Shown here piece by piece: positions 8,801-18,835 of a DNA stretch of 64,000 nucleotides. Source of the stretch: Myxococcales bacterium (GTDB taxonomy: Bacteria; Myxococcota; Myxococcia; Myxococcales; Myxococcaceae); contig JADLDB010000055.1 in assembly GCA_020846875.1 (NCBI GenBank), positions 1-64,000 on the forward strand, written 5' to 3'. Below the pieces are notes generated by a model. It searched no databases. It saw nothing but the letters and a program-made list of their open reading frames with translations, and was not told the DNA's origin. Every line of letters starts with the position of its first letter. Within the stretch, counting starts at the first letter, position 1. The position numbers and the translations under genes were made by a program.

Positions 8801-10659
8801 CCAACCTCCTGAACCAGGACTTCGCCACCACCGTCGTCAACCTGCCGCCCACCGTGGTGACGGCCGCGGTGGCCAACCCGGCCGGCCCCACCACCGCCAC
8901 CAGCACCCAACTGTCGGTGCTGGGCGACGACGACGGCGGCGAGGCGTCGCTCACCTACCGGTGGACGGCCACCGGCTCGTACCCGGTGTCCTTCAGCGCC
9001 AACGGCACCAACGGCGCGAAGGCCGCCACCGCCACCTTCTCCGGCGCCGGCACCTACACCCTGGAGGTCACCCTCACCGACGCGGGCGGCCTGTCGGTGC
9101 GCAGCCAGGTGCAGGTGCAGGTGCAGCAACAGGTGGTGGCGCTGGCGGTGAGCCCCTCGATGGCCAACGTCCTGACGGGCGCCACGCAGAACTTCACCGC
9201 GCAGGGGACGGATCAATTCGGCCGCGCGATGTTCGCCGGCACGCCGGCGTGGACCGTCTCGGGCGGCGGCGCCATTTCCGCGACGGGCGCCTTCACCGCC
9301 GGGACGACGCCCGGAGGCCCGCACACCGTCACGGCTACCGCGGCAGGCCGCTACGCCACGGCGCTGGTGACGGTGACGGGCCTGGGCGCCCCCACCATCG
9401 TGACGCCCGCCTCCGCCACGCCGAGCGCCGTCACCGGCACCACCACCTTGTTGTCCGTGCGCGCCGACGACGACGCGGGCGAGGCCTCCCTCACCTACCA
9501 GTGGACGACGCCGCTCGCGCCCGCGCCGGTGACCTTCTCGGCCAACGCCGTCAACGCCGCGAAGGACAGCACCGCCACCTTCACCCAGCCCGGGCAATAC
9601 CAATTCCTGGTGACGGTCACGGACACGGCGGGGAACCAGGTGACCAGCCTCGCCGAGGTGACGGTGGTGGCTACGCCCACGCGCCTGGAGCTGCAGCCGC
9701 AGGTGGTGAACCTGCAGGTAGGCCAGCAGCAGGCCTTCGCGGCCACCGCGGAGGATCAGTTCGGCGCCCCGCTCGCACCCCAACCCGCCTTCACCTGGAG
9801 CGTGGCCGGGGGCGGCACGGTGGACGCGGCGGGCACCTTCACCGCGGGGACGGCGCCCGGCGGCCCGCACGTGTTGACCGTCACCGGGGCCGGGCTGTCC
9901 TCCACGGCGCAGCTCACCGTGGGCGCGGCCCCCGACACCCAGGCGCCCGCGGTGTCCCTCACCTCGCCCGCCGCCAGCGCGCGCCTCCAGGGGACCTTCA
10001 CGCTCTCCGCCGACGCCACCGACGACGTGGGGGTGGTGAAGGTGGAGTTCTTCGCCGACGGCGCCACGAAGCTGGGGGAAGTGACGCAGGCGCCCTTCAC
10101 GCTTCCCGCGGCCTCGAGCGCGCTCGCCGACGGGCCGCACGTGCTGACCGCCCGGGCCAGTGACGCGGCGGGCAACAGCGCCACCAGCGACGGCGTGGAC
10201 GTGGTGGTGGGCGCTGGCCCAGTGGACACGACGCCTCCTTCCGTCTCGGTGCTTTCCCCCGCGGGCAGCGCGACGACGGCGCTCACGGTGACGCTGTCGG
10301 CCGAGGCCAGCGACGACGTGGGGGTGACGAAGGTGACGCTGGAGCTGGACGGCGCGACGGTGGCCGAGCCGCAGGCGGCGCCGTGGGAGACGACGCTGGA
10401 GGTGGCGGGGGGCCTTCACACGGTGGTAGCGATCGCCTGGGACGCCGCGGGCCACTTCACCCGGAGCGCGCCGGTGTCCTTCACGGCCGACGCCGGCACG
10501 TCGCCTCCCCCCACCACGCAGGAGCCGGAGACGATCCTCGGCGGCTGCGGCTGCGCGGGGGCCGGCGGCGCGTCGTCCAGCCTGGCGCTCCTTCTCCTCG
10601 GCCTGGCGCTGGTGGCGCGGCGCAGCACGCCGCTTTCCCGGAAGGCCCGGGCCAGCTAA
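5854..10659 (+). CDS. Secreted gametolysin-like (M11) metalloprotease with PKD/Ig repeats and MYXO-CTERM tail
   Basis: Surface or secreted zinc protease of 1601 aa. A hydrophobic signal segment (residues 9-19) ends in AAAC, an imperfect lipobox. The protease domain (about 270-500) has the metzincin motif HELGHNYGVYH at residue 399 and a later FDVMG Met-turn, as in gametolysin-type peptidases. Downstream are a PKD domain (about 579-665), four carboxypeptidase-regulatory-like repeats (667-995), two PKD-like/Big-2-like pairs (995-1354) and two Ig-like repeats (1362-1547). The C-terminus (1561-1601) is a MYXO-CTERM signal: GGCGCAG, a hydrophobic helix, then Arg residues. The ATG at 5854 is chosen because it gives a signal peptide; the frame is open further upstream. 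Confidence 0.88.
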   Translation: MRAIPQVRGWLAVLVLAAACADAPGPGPSGTSRAAVSAAPEPLADPTPALAAQAAFRAWLDDYLAASPSRRPALEEKGVRLASARRPLLRALLLQEPELALTMALTPVERLALPPSIAAEVEAWRDGRGTLHVIGALAEDPSVPLPVERFVSFDGEDELLRAGVFGARLAQVTRPGVRLHGVALDGVIALTESRLRRLFPTEPRTLPVEFPKACPVSKKRAEAALIFHAGDELLGFCVPAHAAEYDAALGAAEEQDAAGDGLPPASSWTEGPKTLLFIRVDYSDDPGDPISQSSAEALINTQVNNFFGANSFGKTSLSTTVTPTLRLPKTKAEYQTNQNYSQLMFDARAAATAAGYTLANFQLEIVGFKSTFSGWAGRGYVGGKGTWLNGNFSLRVTAHELGHNYGVYHANFWSAGNTVIGAGSNQEYGNPFDVMGGGQEHFQAWFKRRFDWVTSPEVEAVAASGTFRIQALEQPVASGLHALKVRRDAQKDYWVEFRPGPNNVRLRNGASLNWGYPSNTGAHLLDVTPGDGSRSNSALTIGRTFSDPLAGIHLTPVGLGGTTPPSLDVVVNLGAFPGNRAPTVSLAASALAVAANGLVTFTATASDPDGDALAYHWDFDDDTLGPNAAVAPKTFGAARTHHVAVTVSDMRGKTTTASLLVTVGAPTTFTLSGAVTHSGVGLAGVRISDGTRATFTASDGRYFLTNVPAGSVTVTATKPDFTFTRGFAAPLAVSADAPGLDFTAAAITGYRIQGKVTAGGAAVAGAVVSDGSRTATTNASGDYTLNDVPTGRYTITATKAGWQFRESGFQNPLDVMGGNLTNHNFYASGTYLQGTLPASIATAPTVTDGVRTVTATQPQPGFPWNYFLSSVPNGTWNLVASAPGVTLTPAGFTNPVTVSGGMARSNLDFQVASGTTYTVSGTVRTGGTPLPGVTVSDGTRTATTDSLGRYVLVGVPAGSHTLTPALATYSFVPTTLSVTVSTANLLNQDFATTVVNLPPTVVTAAVANPAGPTTATSTQLSVLGDDDGGEASLTYRWTATGSYPVSFSANGTNGAKAATATFSGAGTYTLEVTLTDAGGLSVRSQVQVQVQQQVVALAVSPSMANVLTGATQNFTAQGTDQFGRAMFAGTPAWTVSGGGAISATGAFTAGTTPGGPHTVTATAAGRYATALVTVTGLGAPTIVTPASATPSAVTGTTTLLSVRADDDAGEASLTYQWTTPLAPAPVTFSANAVNAAKDSTATFTQPGQYQFLVTVTDTAGNQVTSLAEVTVVATPTRLELQPQVVNLQVGQQQAFAATAEDQFGAPLAPQPAFTWSVAGGGTVDAAGTFTAGTAPGGPHVLTVTGAGLSSTAQLTVGAAPDTQAPAVSLTSPAASARLQGTFTLSADATDDVGVVKVEFFADGATKLGEVTQAPFTLPAASSALADGPHVLTARASDAAGNSATSDGVDVVVGAGPVDTTPPSVSVLSPAGSATTALTVTLSAEASDDVGVTKVTLELDGATVAEPQAAPWETTLEVAGGLHTVVAIAWDAAGHFTRSAPVSFTADAGTSPPPTTQEPETILGGCGCAGAGGASSSLALLLLGLALVARRSTPLSRKARAS

Positions 10660-10670
10660 AGGCGCAGGCC

Positions 10671-11384
10671 ATGTCCGAGTGGAAAATCGATCGCGACGGT
10701 GACGTGGCCGTCATCTCACTGGATGACGGGAAGGCCAACGCGCTGCTGGTGCCGGAGTTCGAAGGACTGGAGGGTGCGCTGGCGGCGGTGGAGCGCAGCA
10801 GCGCCTTGGCGGTGGTGCTGACCGGCCGCCCCGGCTACTTCTCGGCGGGGCTCAACCTGAAGGCCCTGCCCACCCTGTCCCTGGAAGAGAAGCAGAAGCT
10901 GGTGGCGGCGATGGGCAGCGCGGTGACGAAGCTCTTCCTCTTCCCCAAGCCGGTGGTGGCGGCGGTGTCGGGCCACGCGCTGGGCGGCGGCGCGATGTTC
11001 GCCCTGGCGGCAGATCTGCGCGTCTTCGCCGACGGGCCGTACAAGTTCGGATTGAACGAGGTGCAGCTGGGCCTCTTCGTGCCGTCCTACGCCGTCGAGC
11101 TGGCGCGCGCCTGCATCTCGCCTTCCCGCCTCACCGAGTTCGTCGGGCACGGCCGGGTGCTGACGCCGCTGGAGGCGCTGTCGATGCACATCGCCGAGTC
11201 GGTACACGCGCCTGAAGCCGTCCTCGCCGCCGCGTTGATCCGCGCCCGTGGCCTCGCCGCGCTGTCCGGCACCGGCTACGCGCTCACCAAGCGCCTGGTC
11301 CGGGGCGCCGGCGTCGAGGCCGCGCAGAAGAGCCTGCCCGGCGAGCTGGCCGAGCTGGCCCGCATGCTCGACTCCCGCACCTGA
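10671..11384 (+). CDS. Enoyl-CoA hydratase/isomerase family protein
   Basis: Crotonase-fold acyl-CoA enzyme of 237 aa. The oxyanion-hole segments are present: FSAGLNLKAL and SGHALGGGAMFALA. Of the two catalytic glutamates of true hydratases, the first (in the GGGxE position) is Met here, while the second (GLNEVQLGL) is kept. A single Glu is the pattern of enoyl-CoA isomerases and other crotonase side branches, so plain hydratase activity is doubtful. It starts 11 bases after the protease stop, with an AAAGG ribosome-binding site overlapping that stop. It may be read through from the protease gene but has no evident functional link to it. Confidence 0.87.
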   Translation: MSEWKIDRDGDVAVISLDDGKANALLVPEFEGLEGALAAVERSSALAVVLTGRPGYFSAGLNLKALPTLSLEEKQKLVAAMGSAVTKLFLFPKPVVAAVSGHALGGGAMFALAADLRVFADGPYKFGLNEVQLGLFVPSYAVELARACISPSRLTEFVGHGRVLTPLEALSMHIAESVHAPEAVLAAALIRARGLAALSGTGYALTKRLVRGAGVEAAQKSLPGELAELARMLDSRT

Positions 11385-11500
11385 CGTCTTCCGGCGCTGC
11401 CAGTGAATCCCGGGGCTTGAGTGCCTGAGCGCTGGGGCTTCACCATTTCGTCACCGAGTTGTTGCTGCCGTCGGCGACTCCTTCTGCTCAAAGTCGGGCC

Positions 11501-12136
11501 ATGGCCCTCCAGTCGGTGATCCGCTTCTTCCTCCCCAAAGATGACCACTGGTACGACATGCTGGAAGAGCTGTCGCGCCTGGGCCACGAGGCCGCCAAGG
11601 CGCTGCTGGTCTTCAAGGATCAACCGGCCAGCGTGGTGCAGACCTCGGTGCAGGCGCTCGAGCACCAGGCGGACGACGTGGTGCGCCGCATGGAAGACGC
11701 CCTGGCGCGGACCTTCGTCACGCCGCTCGATCGCGAGGATCTGCACCGCTTGAGCGGCGCGCTGGACGACATCATCGACCTGATGAACCTGGCGGCGCGG
11801 TGCTTCAGCCTCTACCACCTCGAGCGGCCCACGCCCCCCATGGTGCAGATCATGGAGAAGCTGGACGAGGCCACCGGCCTCATCGCGGCCTCGGTGCCTC
11901 ACCTGCGCAAGCACCACTTCGAGGACCTGCTCACCAGCGGCCGGAAGGTGCGGGCGATCGAGAAGGAAGCCGACACCATCTACCGCAGCGCGATCAGCGC
12001 GCTCTTCGCCGAGAAGAACGGCGACTTCCGCGAGCTGCTCAAGCAGAAGGAAGCGCTCGATCACCTGGAGGCGGCGGTGGACTACTGCGACAACGTGGCC
12101 GATCTGCTCGCCAACCTGGCCGTCAAGCATGGCTAG
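11501..12136 (+). CDS. DUF47 family (PhoU-like) phosphate transport accessory protein
   Basis: All-helical cytoplasmic protein of 211 aa in the DUF47/PhoU-like family, which pairs with PiT transporters and probably controls them. Acidic helices such as QALEHQADDVVRRMEDAL and LDHLEAAVDYCDNVADLL carry the family's metal-cluster type residues. The ATG at 11501 gives the normal N-terminus (MALQSVIRFFLPKDD). The last 8 bases overlap the start of the PiT gene, implying translational coupling and a stoichiometric complex. Confidence 0.9.
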   Translation: MALQSVIRFFLPKDDHWYDMLEELSRLGHEAAKALLVFKDQPASVVQTSVQALEHQADDVVRRMEDALARTFVTPLDREDLHRLSGALDDIIDLMNLAARCFSLYHLERPTPPMVQIMEKLDEATGLIAASVPHLRKHHFEDLLTSGRKVRAIEKEADTIYRSAISALFAEKNGDFRELLKQKEALDHLEAAVDYCDNVADLLANLAVKHG

Positions 12137-13157
12137 CCTGCTGCTCGCGGTGGTCGTGATGGCCATCGTGTTCGACTACATCAACGGCTTCCACGACGCG
12201 GCCAACGCGATCGCCACGGTGGTGTCGACGGGCGTGCTGCCCATTCGGACCGCGGTGCTGATCGCCGCGGTGCTGAACTTCGCCGGGGCCATCACCGGGA
12301 CGGCGGTGGCCAGGACGATCGCCTCGGGCTTCGCGGATCCCGCCATCGTCACCCAGGCGGTGGTGCTGGCGGCGCTGCTGGGCGCATCGGCGTGGAACCT
12401 GATCACCTGGTGGTTCGGTATCCCCTCGTCCTCCTCGCACGCGTTGATCGGCGGGCTGGCCGGCGCGGTGGTGGCGCACGCGGGCCGAGACGCCTTCAAC
12501 TGGGGCGCGCTGGGGACGAAGGTGCTGGTGCCGCTGGTGGTCTCCCCCACCCTGGGCTTCGTCTTCGCCTTCGTCCTGATGATCACCCTGGTGTGGTTGA
12601 TCCGCCCCTTCCGGCCGCTCACGGTGCAGCGAGGTTCCAGGCGCATGCAGCTCTTCTCGGCCAGCCTGATGGCCTTCAGCCACGGCAGCAACGACGCCCA
12701 GAAGTCGATGGGCATCATCACCCTGGCGCTGCTGTCCTTCGGCGCGGCGGGCCACGCGCTGCCCGGGTGGATGCCGGCGTGGGTCCTGCCGCGGGGCGAT
12801 CACGTACCCTACTGGGTGATCCTCGCCTGCGCGGCGGCGATCGCCCTGGGGACGGCGGCCGGCGGGACGCGGATCATCAAGACGATGGGCACGAAGATCA
12901 TCCGCATCACCCCGCTGCAGGGCTTCGCGGCGGAGACGGCCGGGGCGCTCACCATCCTCGGGGCCAGCAGCCTGGGCGTGCCGGTGTCCACCACCCACTG
13001 CATCAACGCCTGCATCATGGGCGTGGGCGCGTCCAAGCGGTTGTCGGCGGTGCGCTGGGGCGTGGCCACCAACATCGTCATGGCCTGGGTGGTGACGCTG
13101 CCCATGGCCGCGGCGATCGCCTGGGCGTCGATGAAGCTGCTCGCGCTCGCCGTCTGA
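12129..13157 (+). CDS. pit: Inorganic phosphate transporter, PiT family
   Basis: Inner-membrane low-affinity phosphate/cation symporter of 342 aa with about 10 transmembrane helices. Both halves of the inverted-repeat signature are present: GFHDAANAIATVVSTGVL near the N-terminus and FSHGSNDAQKSMGII in the middle. The late segment GVPVSTTHCINACIMGVG is also typical. The start codon lies inside the DUF47 gene (8-base overlap). The length is in the range of compact bacterial PiT proteins. Confidence 0.95.
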   Translation: MASLLLAVVVMAIVFDYINGFHDAANAIATVVSTGVLPIRTAVLIAAVLNFAGAITGTAVARTIASGFADPAIVTQAVVLAALLGASAWNLITWWFGIPSSSSHALIGGLAGAVVAHAGRDAFNWGALGTKVLVPLVVSPTLGFVFAFVLMITLVWLIRPFRPLTVQRGSRRMQLFSASLMAFSHGSNDAQKSMGIITLALLSFGAAGHALPGWMPAWVLPRGDHVPYWVILACAAAIALGTAAGGTRIIKTMGTKIIRITPLQGFAAETAGALTILGASSLGVPVSTTHCINACIMGVGASKRLSAVRWGVATNIVMAWVVTLPMAAAIAWASMKLLALAV

Positions 13158-13169
13158 GGCGCGCTGGGC

Positions 13170-13591
13170 CTACTCCGCCCACCAGGCGGACACCTGGCTC
13201 ACCTGCGGCTGGGCCGCGAGCGCGCACACCGCCGCCCACGCCTCGTCCGTCATCGCGCCGTGGTAGCTGACGCAGTGCCCGGGCTCCAGCGGCCAGAGGT
13301 ACGCAGTCTTTGGGGGCAGGCAGCGGCTGCGCCCGGGCGTGCCCACGCGGTACACGCCTGGCACCACCTTCGCCAGCTCCGCCTCGGTGGCGGCGTCGTC
13401 GGTGGCGCACAGCTCCAGCGCGCCGTCATTCAGGCAGCCTTCAGCCTGGGTGAAGGTGATCTTCCCGCTGCAGCTCTTCGCGCCCACCCCACCGCCGTCC
13501 ACGCGGTCGAGCGCCTGGTCGCCGCCGTCAGCGAGGTCCCTCAGGCCGCTGCGTCCGCACCCGACGCACAAGAGCGCCACGGCCAGCCACC

Positions 13592-13595
<4 letters not shown>
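13170..13595 (-). CDS. Hypothetical lipoprotein
   Basis: Protein of 141 aa starting at GTG, whose bases overlap the xdhB stop (GTGA). The N-terminus MRWLAVALLCVGC is a short signal with a lipobox-like VGC, followed by a GDQ/DGG linker. The mature part has several cysteines that could form disulfides (SCSG, EGCLND, ELCAT, RCLPP, HCVSY, VCALA). No family is recognised. Its position as last gene of the xdhAB unit implies cotranscription, but no known Xdh partner looks like this. Confidence 0.65.
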
Positions 13596-15944
<2,349 letters not shown>

Positions 15945-15952
<8 letters not shown>

Positions 15953-17405
15953 GGCTCACCTCCGCGGCGGACTGCACGGTGGCCGCGTGGCCTCTCGCCA
16001 GGCGGGGCTGCTTCACTTCCTTCGTCTCGTCGAAGAAGCCGCGCAGCAGGTTGGCCGCCACCCGCGCGCGGTACTCCTTCGAGCCGCGGTGATCGCTCAG
16101 CGGCGTGAAGTCCTTCACCAGCGCCGCGGCGGCGGCCTCGATGGACGCCTCGCCCCAGGGTTGGCCCAGCAGGGCGGCCTCCGCCGACGACGCGCGCTTC
16201 GGCGTCGCCGCCATGCCACCGAAGGCCAGCCGCGCCAGGGTGACGACGCCCTTTCCGTCCGTCTCCACGTACAGGCCGGCGGACACGGTGCTGATGTCCA
16301 GCTCGCGCCGCTTCGACACCTTGTACGAGGCGGCCCGGGCCGTGGCGGGCACGCGGGGCACCAGCACCGCGGCGAGCAGCTCCCCCGGCGAGAGCGCCGT
16401 CTTCCGGTAGGCGGGGAAGAAGGCCTCCAGCGCCACCGTGCGCTCGCCCGCCCGCCCGCGGATGACGGCCGACGCCCCCAGGCTGATGAGCGTCGGGGCC
16501 AGATCGCCGATGGGGGACGCGGTGCACAGGTTTCCTCCCACCGTGCCGCGGTGCTTGATCTGCCGCGCGCCGAAGTAGCGCACCATGCGGTGCAGCGACG
16601 GCAGCCGCTGCTCGCTGAAGGCCTCCAGCTCGGAGATGGTGACGCCGGCGCCGATGCGGAAAAGCTCAGGCGACTCCTCCACCGCGCGCAGGGGCGCCAG
16701 GCCCTCCAGGGAGATGAGCTTCGGCGGGGCGGCAAAGCGCTTGGTGATCTCCAGGGAAAGGTCCGTGCCTCCCCCCACGAAGCGCGCGTCCGGGTGGCGG
16801 ACCAGCTCGTCGAAGAGCGCGTCGAAGGTGACGGGGGTGACGAAGCGCTGGCCGTGGGCCTGGTAGTGCAGGTCCATCGACTCGGGCGCGCGGGCCGCGA
16901 AGCGATCGCTCGGGCAGGCGCCGGCGATCTTCTGCGCGGCGTCGCGGATCGGCCGGTAGCCGGTGCAGCGGCAGAGGTTGCCGCACAGCTGATCGTCCAG
17001 CTTCCAGGGTTGGTCGAGATCCTCCCGGTAGGTGGCCTCGAACATCGACATCACCACGCCGGGCGTGCAGTAGCCGCACTGACTGCCCAGGGCGCGGGCC
17101 AGGGCCTCCTGCGCGGGGTGCCAGGCGCCGTCGGGCGCGCGCAGCGCCTCCACGGTGACGACGTGCTTGCCCTGCACCATCGGCAACAGCAGCAGGCAGG
17201 AGTTGACCGCGCGCCACTGAGGGCTGCCGGCGGCCCTCGCTTCGGCCACGGCCACGGTGCACGCGCCGCAGTCGCCTTCAGCGCAGCCCTCCTTGGTGCC
17301 CGGCAGGCCCTTCACGTCGCGCAGGTAGCGCAGGAGCGTGGTGGTGGGCGCCAGGTTGCGCTCCGTCACCCACGTCCCGTTCAAGTTGAAGCGCAGGTGG
17401 TCCAT
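15945..17405 (-). CDS. xdhA: Xanthine dehydrogenase small subunit XdhA (2Fe-2S and FAD)
   Basis: Electron-transfer subunit of 486 aa. The N-terminal plant-type 2Fe-2S cluster is bound by the CAEGDCGAC motif near residue 41, and a second cluster by CGYC and CRC near residues 109-147. The FAD domain (about 180-370) contains VGGGTDL and the GTVGGNLCTASPIGD motif. The C-terminal CO-dehydrogenase-flavoprotein-type domain follows. It is the first gene of the xdhA-xdhB-lipoprotein unit. Ordering and length match Rhodobacter-type XdhA. Confidence 0.94.
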
Positions 17406-17467
17406 GTGGCGGGCGTTCTACCAGAGCCCGGCGCGCATGAAACGCCCTGCTGAGGCGGACGCGCCCG

Positions 17468-18805
17468 TCAGGGCACCGGCTCGGAGTCTTCCTTCCTCTC
17501 TGACGGCGACGGCCAATCCATCTCCACCGCCACGCCGAAGCCGTGCTCCGCCAGCCACCGCCACGCGCCCACCACCTGGACGCCGCGGTAGTCGCGGTAG
17601 CCCGTGAAGTCGGCGCCGTCGTGACCCGCCGTCGCGTCGGCGGCCATGCGCGTCAACGGGCGCGCCGCCCCGGGCCCGTCCCCGGCCGGATCGCACACCC
17701 GGATTCGTCGCGGCGTCTGTGCGCCTGGATCGCGCGGCAGCAGCCCCGCGCGCTGGAGCTGATCGGGGAAGCGGCTGTTGGACAGCATCACCCCCTCGGC
17801 ATCGAAGGCGTAGGTCTCTGCCGACGGCGCCGGCCCCGGCTGCGCGAGGATGCGCAGGAAGTCGCGCCGCGCGTCGAAGGTGAACACCAGGTGCGCCGCC
17901 TCCAGGCCCGGGAGCTCCAGCCGCGCCCCGGCGAGGATGACGAGGCCGAGATCCCACCGCGCCTCCGCCGGCTCGAGCGGCAGCGACGCCGCCGAGCCCT
18001 CGCGCTCCAGTTGCTCGGAGAACCGGGCGAGCGCCGCGTCGGCCCGTGCGCCCACCCCCAGTTGGACCAGCGCCTCCCCGCAGGCCACCAGCGACACCCC
18101 CAGCGCACCCTGGGCCCGCTGGTGCTCGGTCAGCTCCAGCTCCAGCAGCCGGCGCAGGCGCGGCGCGAACACCCCGCCGGTTGCGGGCCGGGTGGCGCGG
18201 AACAGCGCGGCGGCGCCGTCTCGCAACGAGGCGCTCGTGCTCACGCGCCGCGCCGCCTCGCGTCTCAACGCCAGCCAGCTCACCAGCGCCTCCACGCGCG
18301 CGTTCAGCAGCGCCGGCAAGACCTCCGCGGGCACCACCGGCGCGCGCGGCGCCGCTGCAGCAGCAGCTTCCAGCGCCACGCCTCCGGCGCGGTACGTCAC
18401 CACCGGGCACTCCAGCCGCTCGAGCAGCCGTCGGACCAGGCCCCGGCCGCCCAGCGCCCGCGCCAACGCCGGGCGCTGGCGCACCTCCATCACCAGGAGA
18501 TCCACCCGCTCGCGCGCGACGAAGGCAGCGATGGTCTCCAGCGGATCGCCCTGCTCCAGCGCGTGCAGGAAGGGCACCGCCGGATCATCGGGCACGAGGC
18601 TCAGCAGCGCCCCCTCGGGGCGCGCCCGCCGCGCCGACACCGACTGGTGCAGCATGCCCTCGCCGGCCTGCGCATCGAGCGGCACCACGTGCAGGATGAC
18701 CAGCGTCGCCGCGCGCTCCGCCGCGAGCCGCGTCGCCAGGTGCAGCCCGCCCTTCACGTCGCCGTGAAAGTCGGTGGCGAACAGCACCCGGGGCTCGCGG
18801 CGCAC
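17468..18805 (-). CDS. Universal stress domain fused to dCache-like sensor domain
   Basis: Protein of 445 aa from a GTG start. Residues 1-145 are a universal stress (UspA-like) domain with LFATDFHGDVKG and VDLLVMEVRQRP. Residues about 165-430 read as a double-Cache sensor: an initial long helix (VEALVSWLALRREAARRVST), a first lobe, then VFTFDARRDFLRIL, AFDAEGVMLSNSRF and DYRGVQVVGAWRWL. Cache domains are normally extracytoplasmic and flanked by membrane helices, but I see no transmembrane helix or signal peptide here. It is probably a soluble ligand sensor. It lies 30 bases downstream of the Cys-rich lipoprotein gene on the same strand. Confidence 0.7.
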   Translation of the reverse strand: MRREPRVLFATDFHGDVKGGLHLATRLAAERAATLVILHVVPLDAQAGEGMLHQSVSARRARPEGALLSLVPDDPAVPFLHALEQGDPLETIAAFVARERVDLLVMEVRQRPALARALGGRGLVRRLLERLECPVVTYRAGGVALEAAAAAAPRAPVVPAEVLPALLNARVEALVSWLALRREAARRVSTSASLRDGAAALFRATRPATGGVFAPRLRRLLELELTEHQRAQGALGVSLVACGEALVQLGVGARADAALARFSEQLEREGSAASLPLEPAEARWDLGLVILAGARLELPGLEAAHLVFTFDARRDFLRILAQPGPAPSAETYAFDAEGVMLSNSRFPDQLQRAGLLPRDPGAQTPRRIRVCDPAGDGPGAARPLTRMAADATAGHDGADFTGYRDYRGVQVVGAWRWLAEHGFGVAVEMDWPSPSERKEDSEPVP

Positions 18806-18835
18806 GGTCTTCAGCTCAACGAAGACGCAGCGCTC

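Noticed and set aside
5809-10455. Very long open frames antisense to the protease gene, and similar long antisense or alternate frames elsewhere
   Set aside because: They arise from the high GC content and strong codon bias; their translations are Arg/Gly/Pro-rich and show no family motifs.
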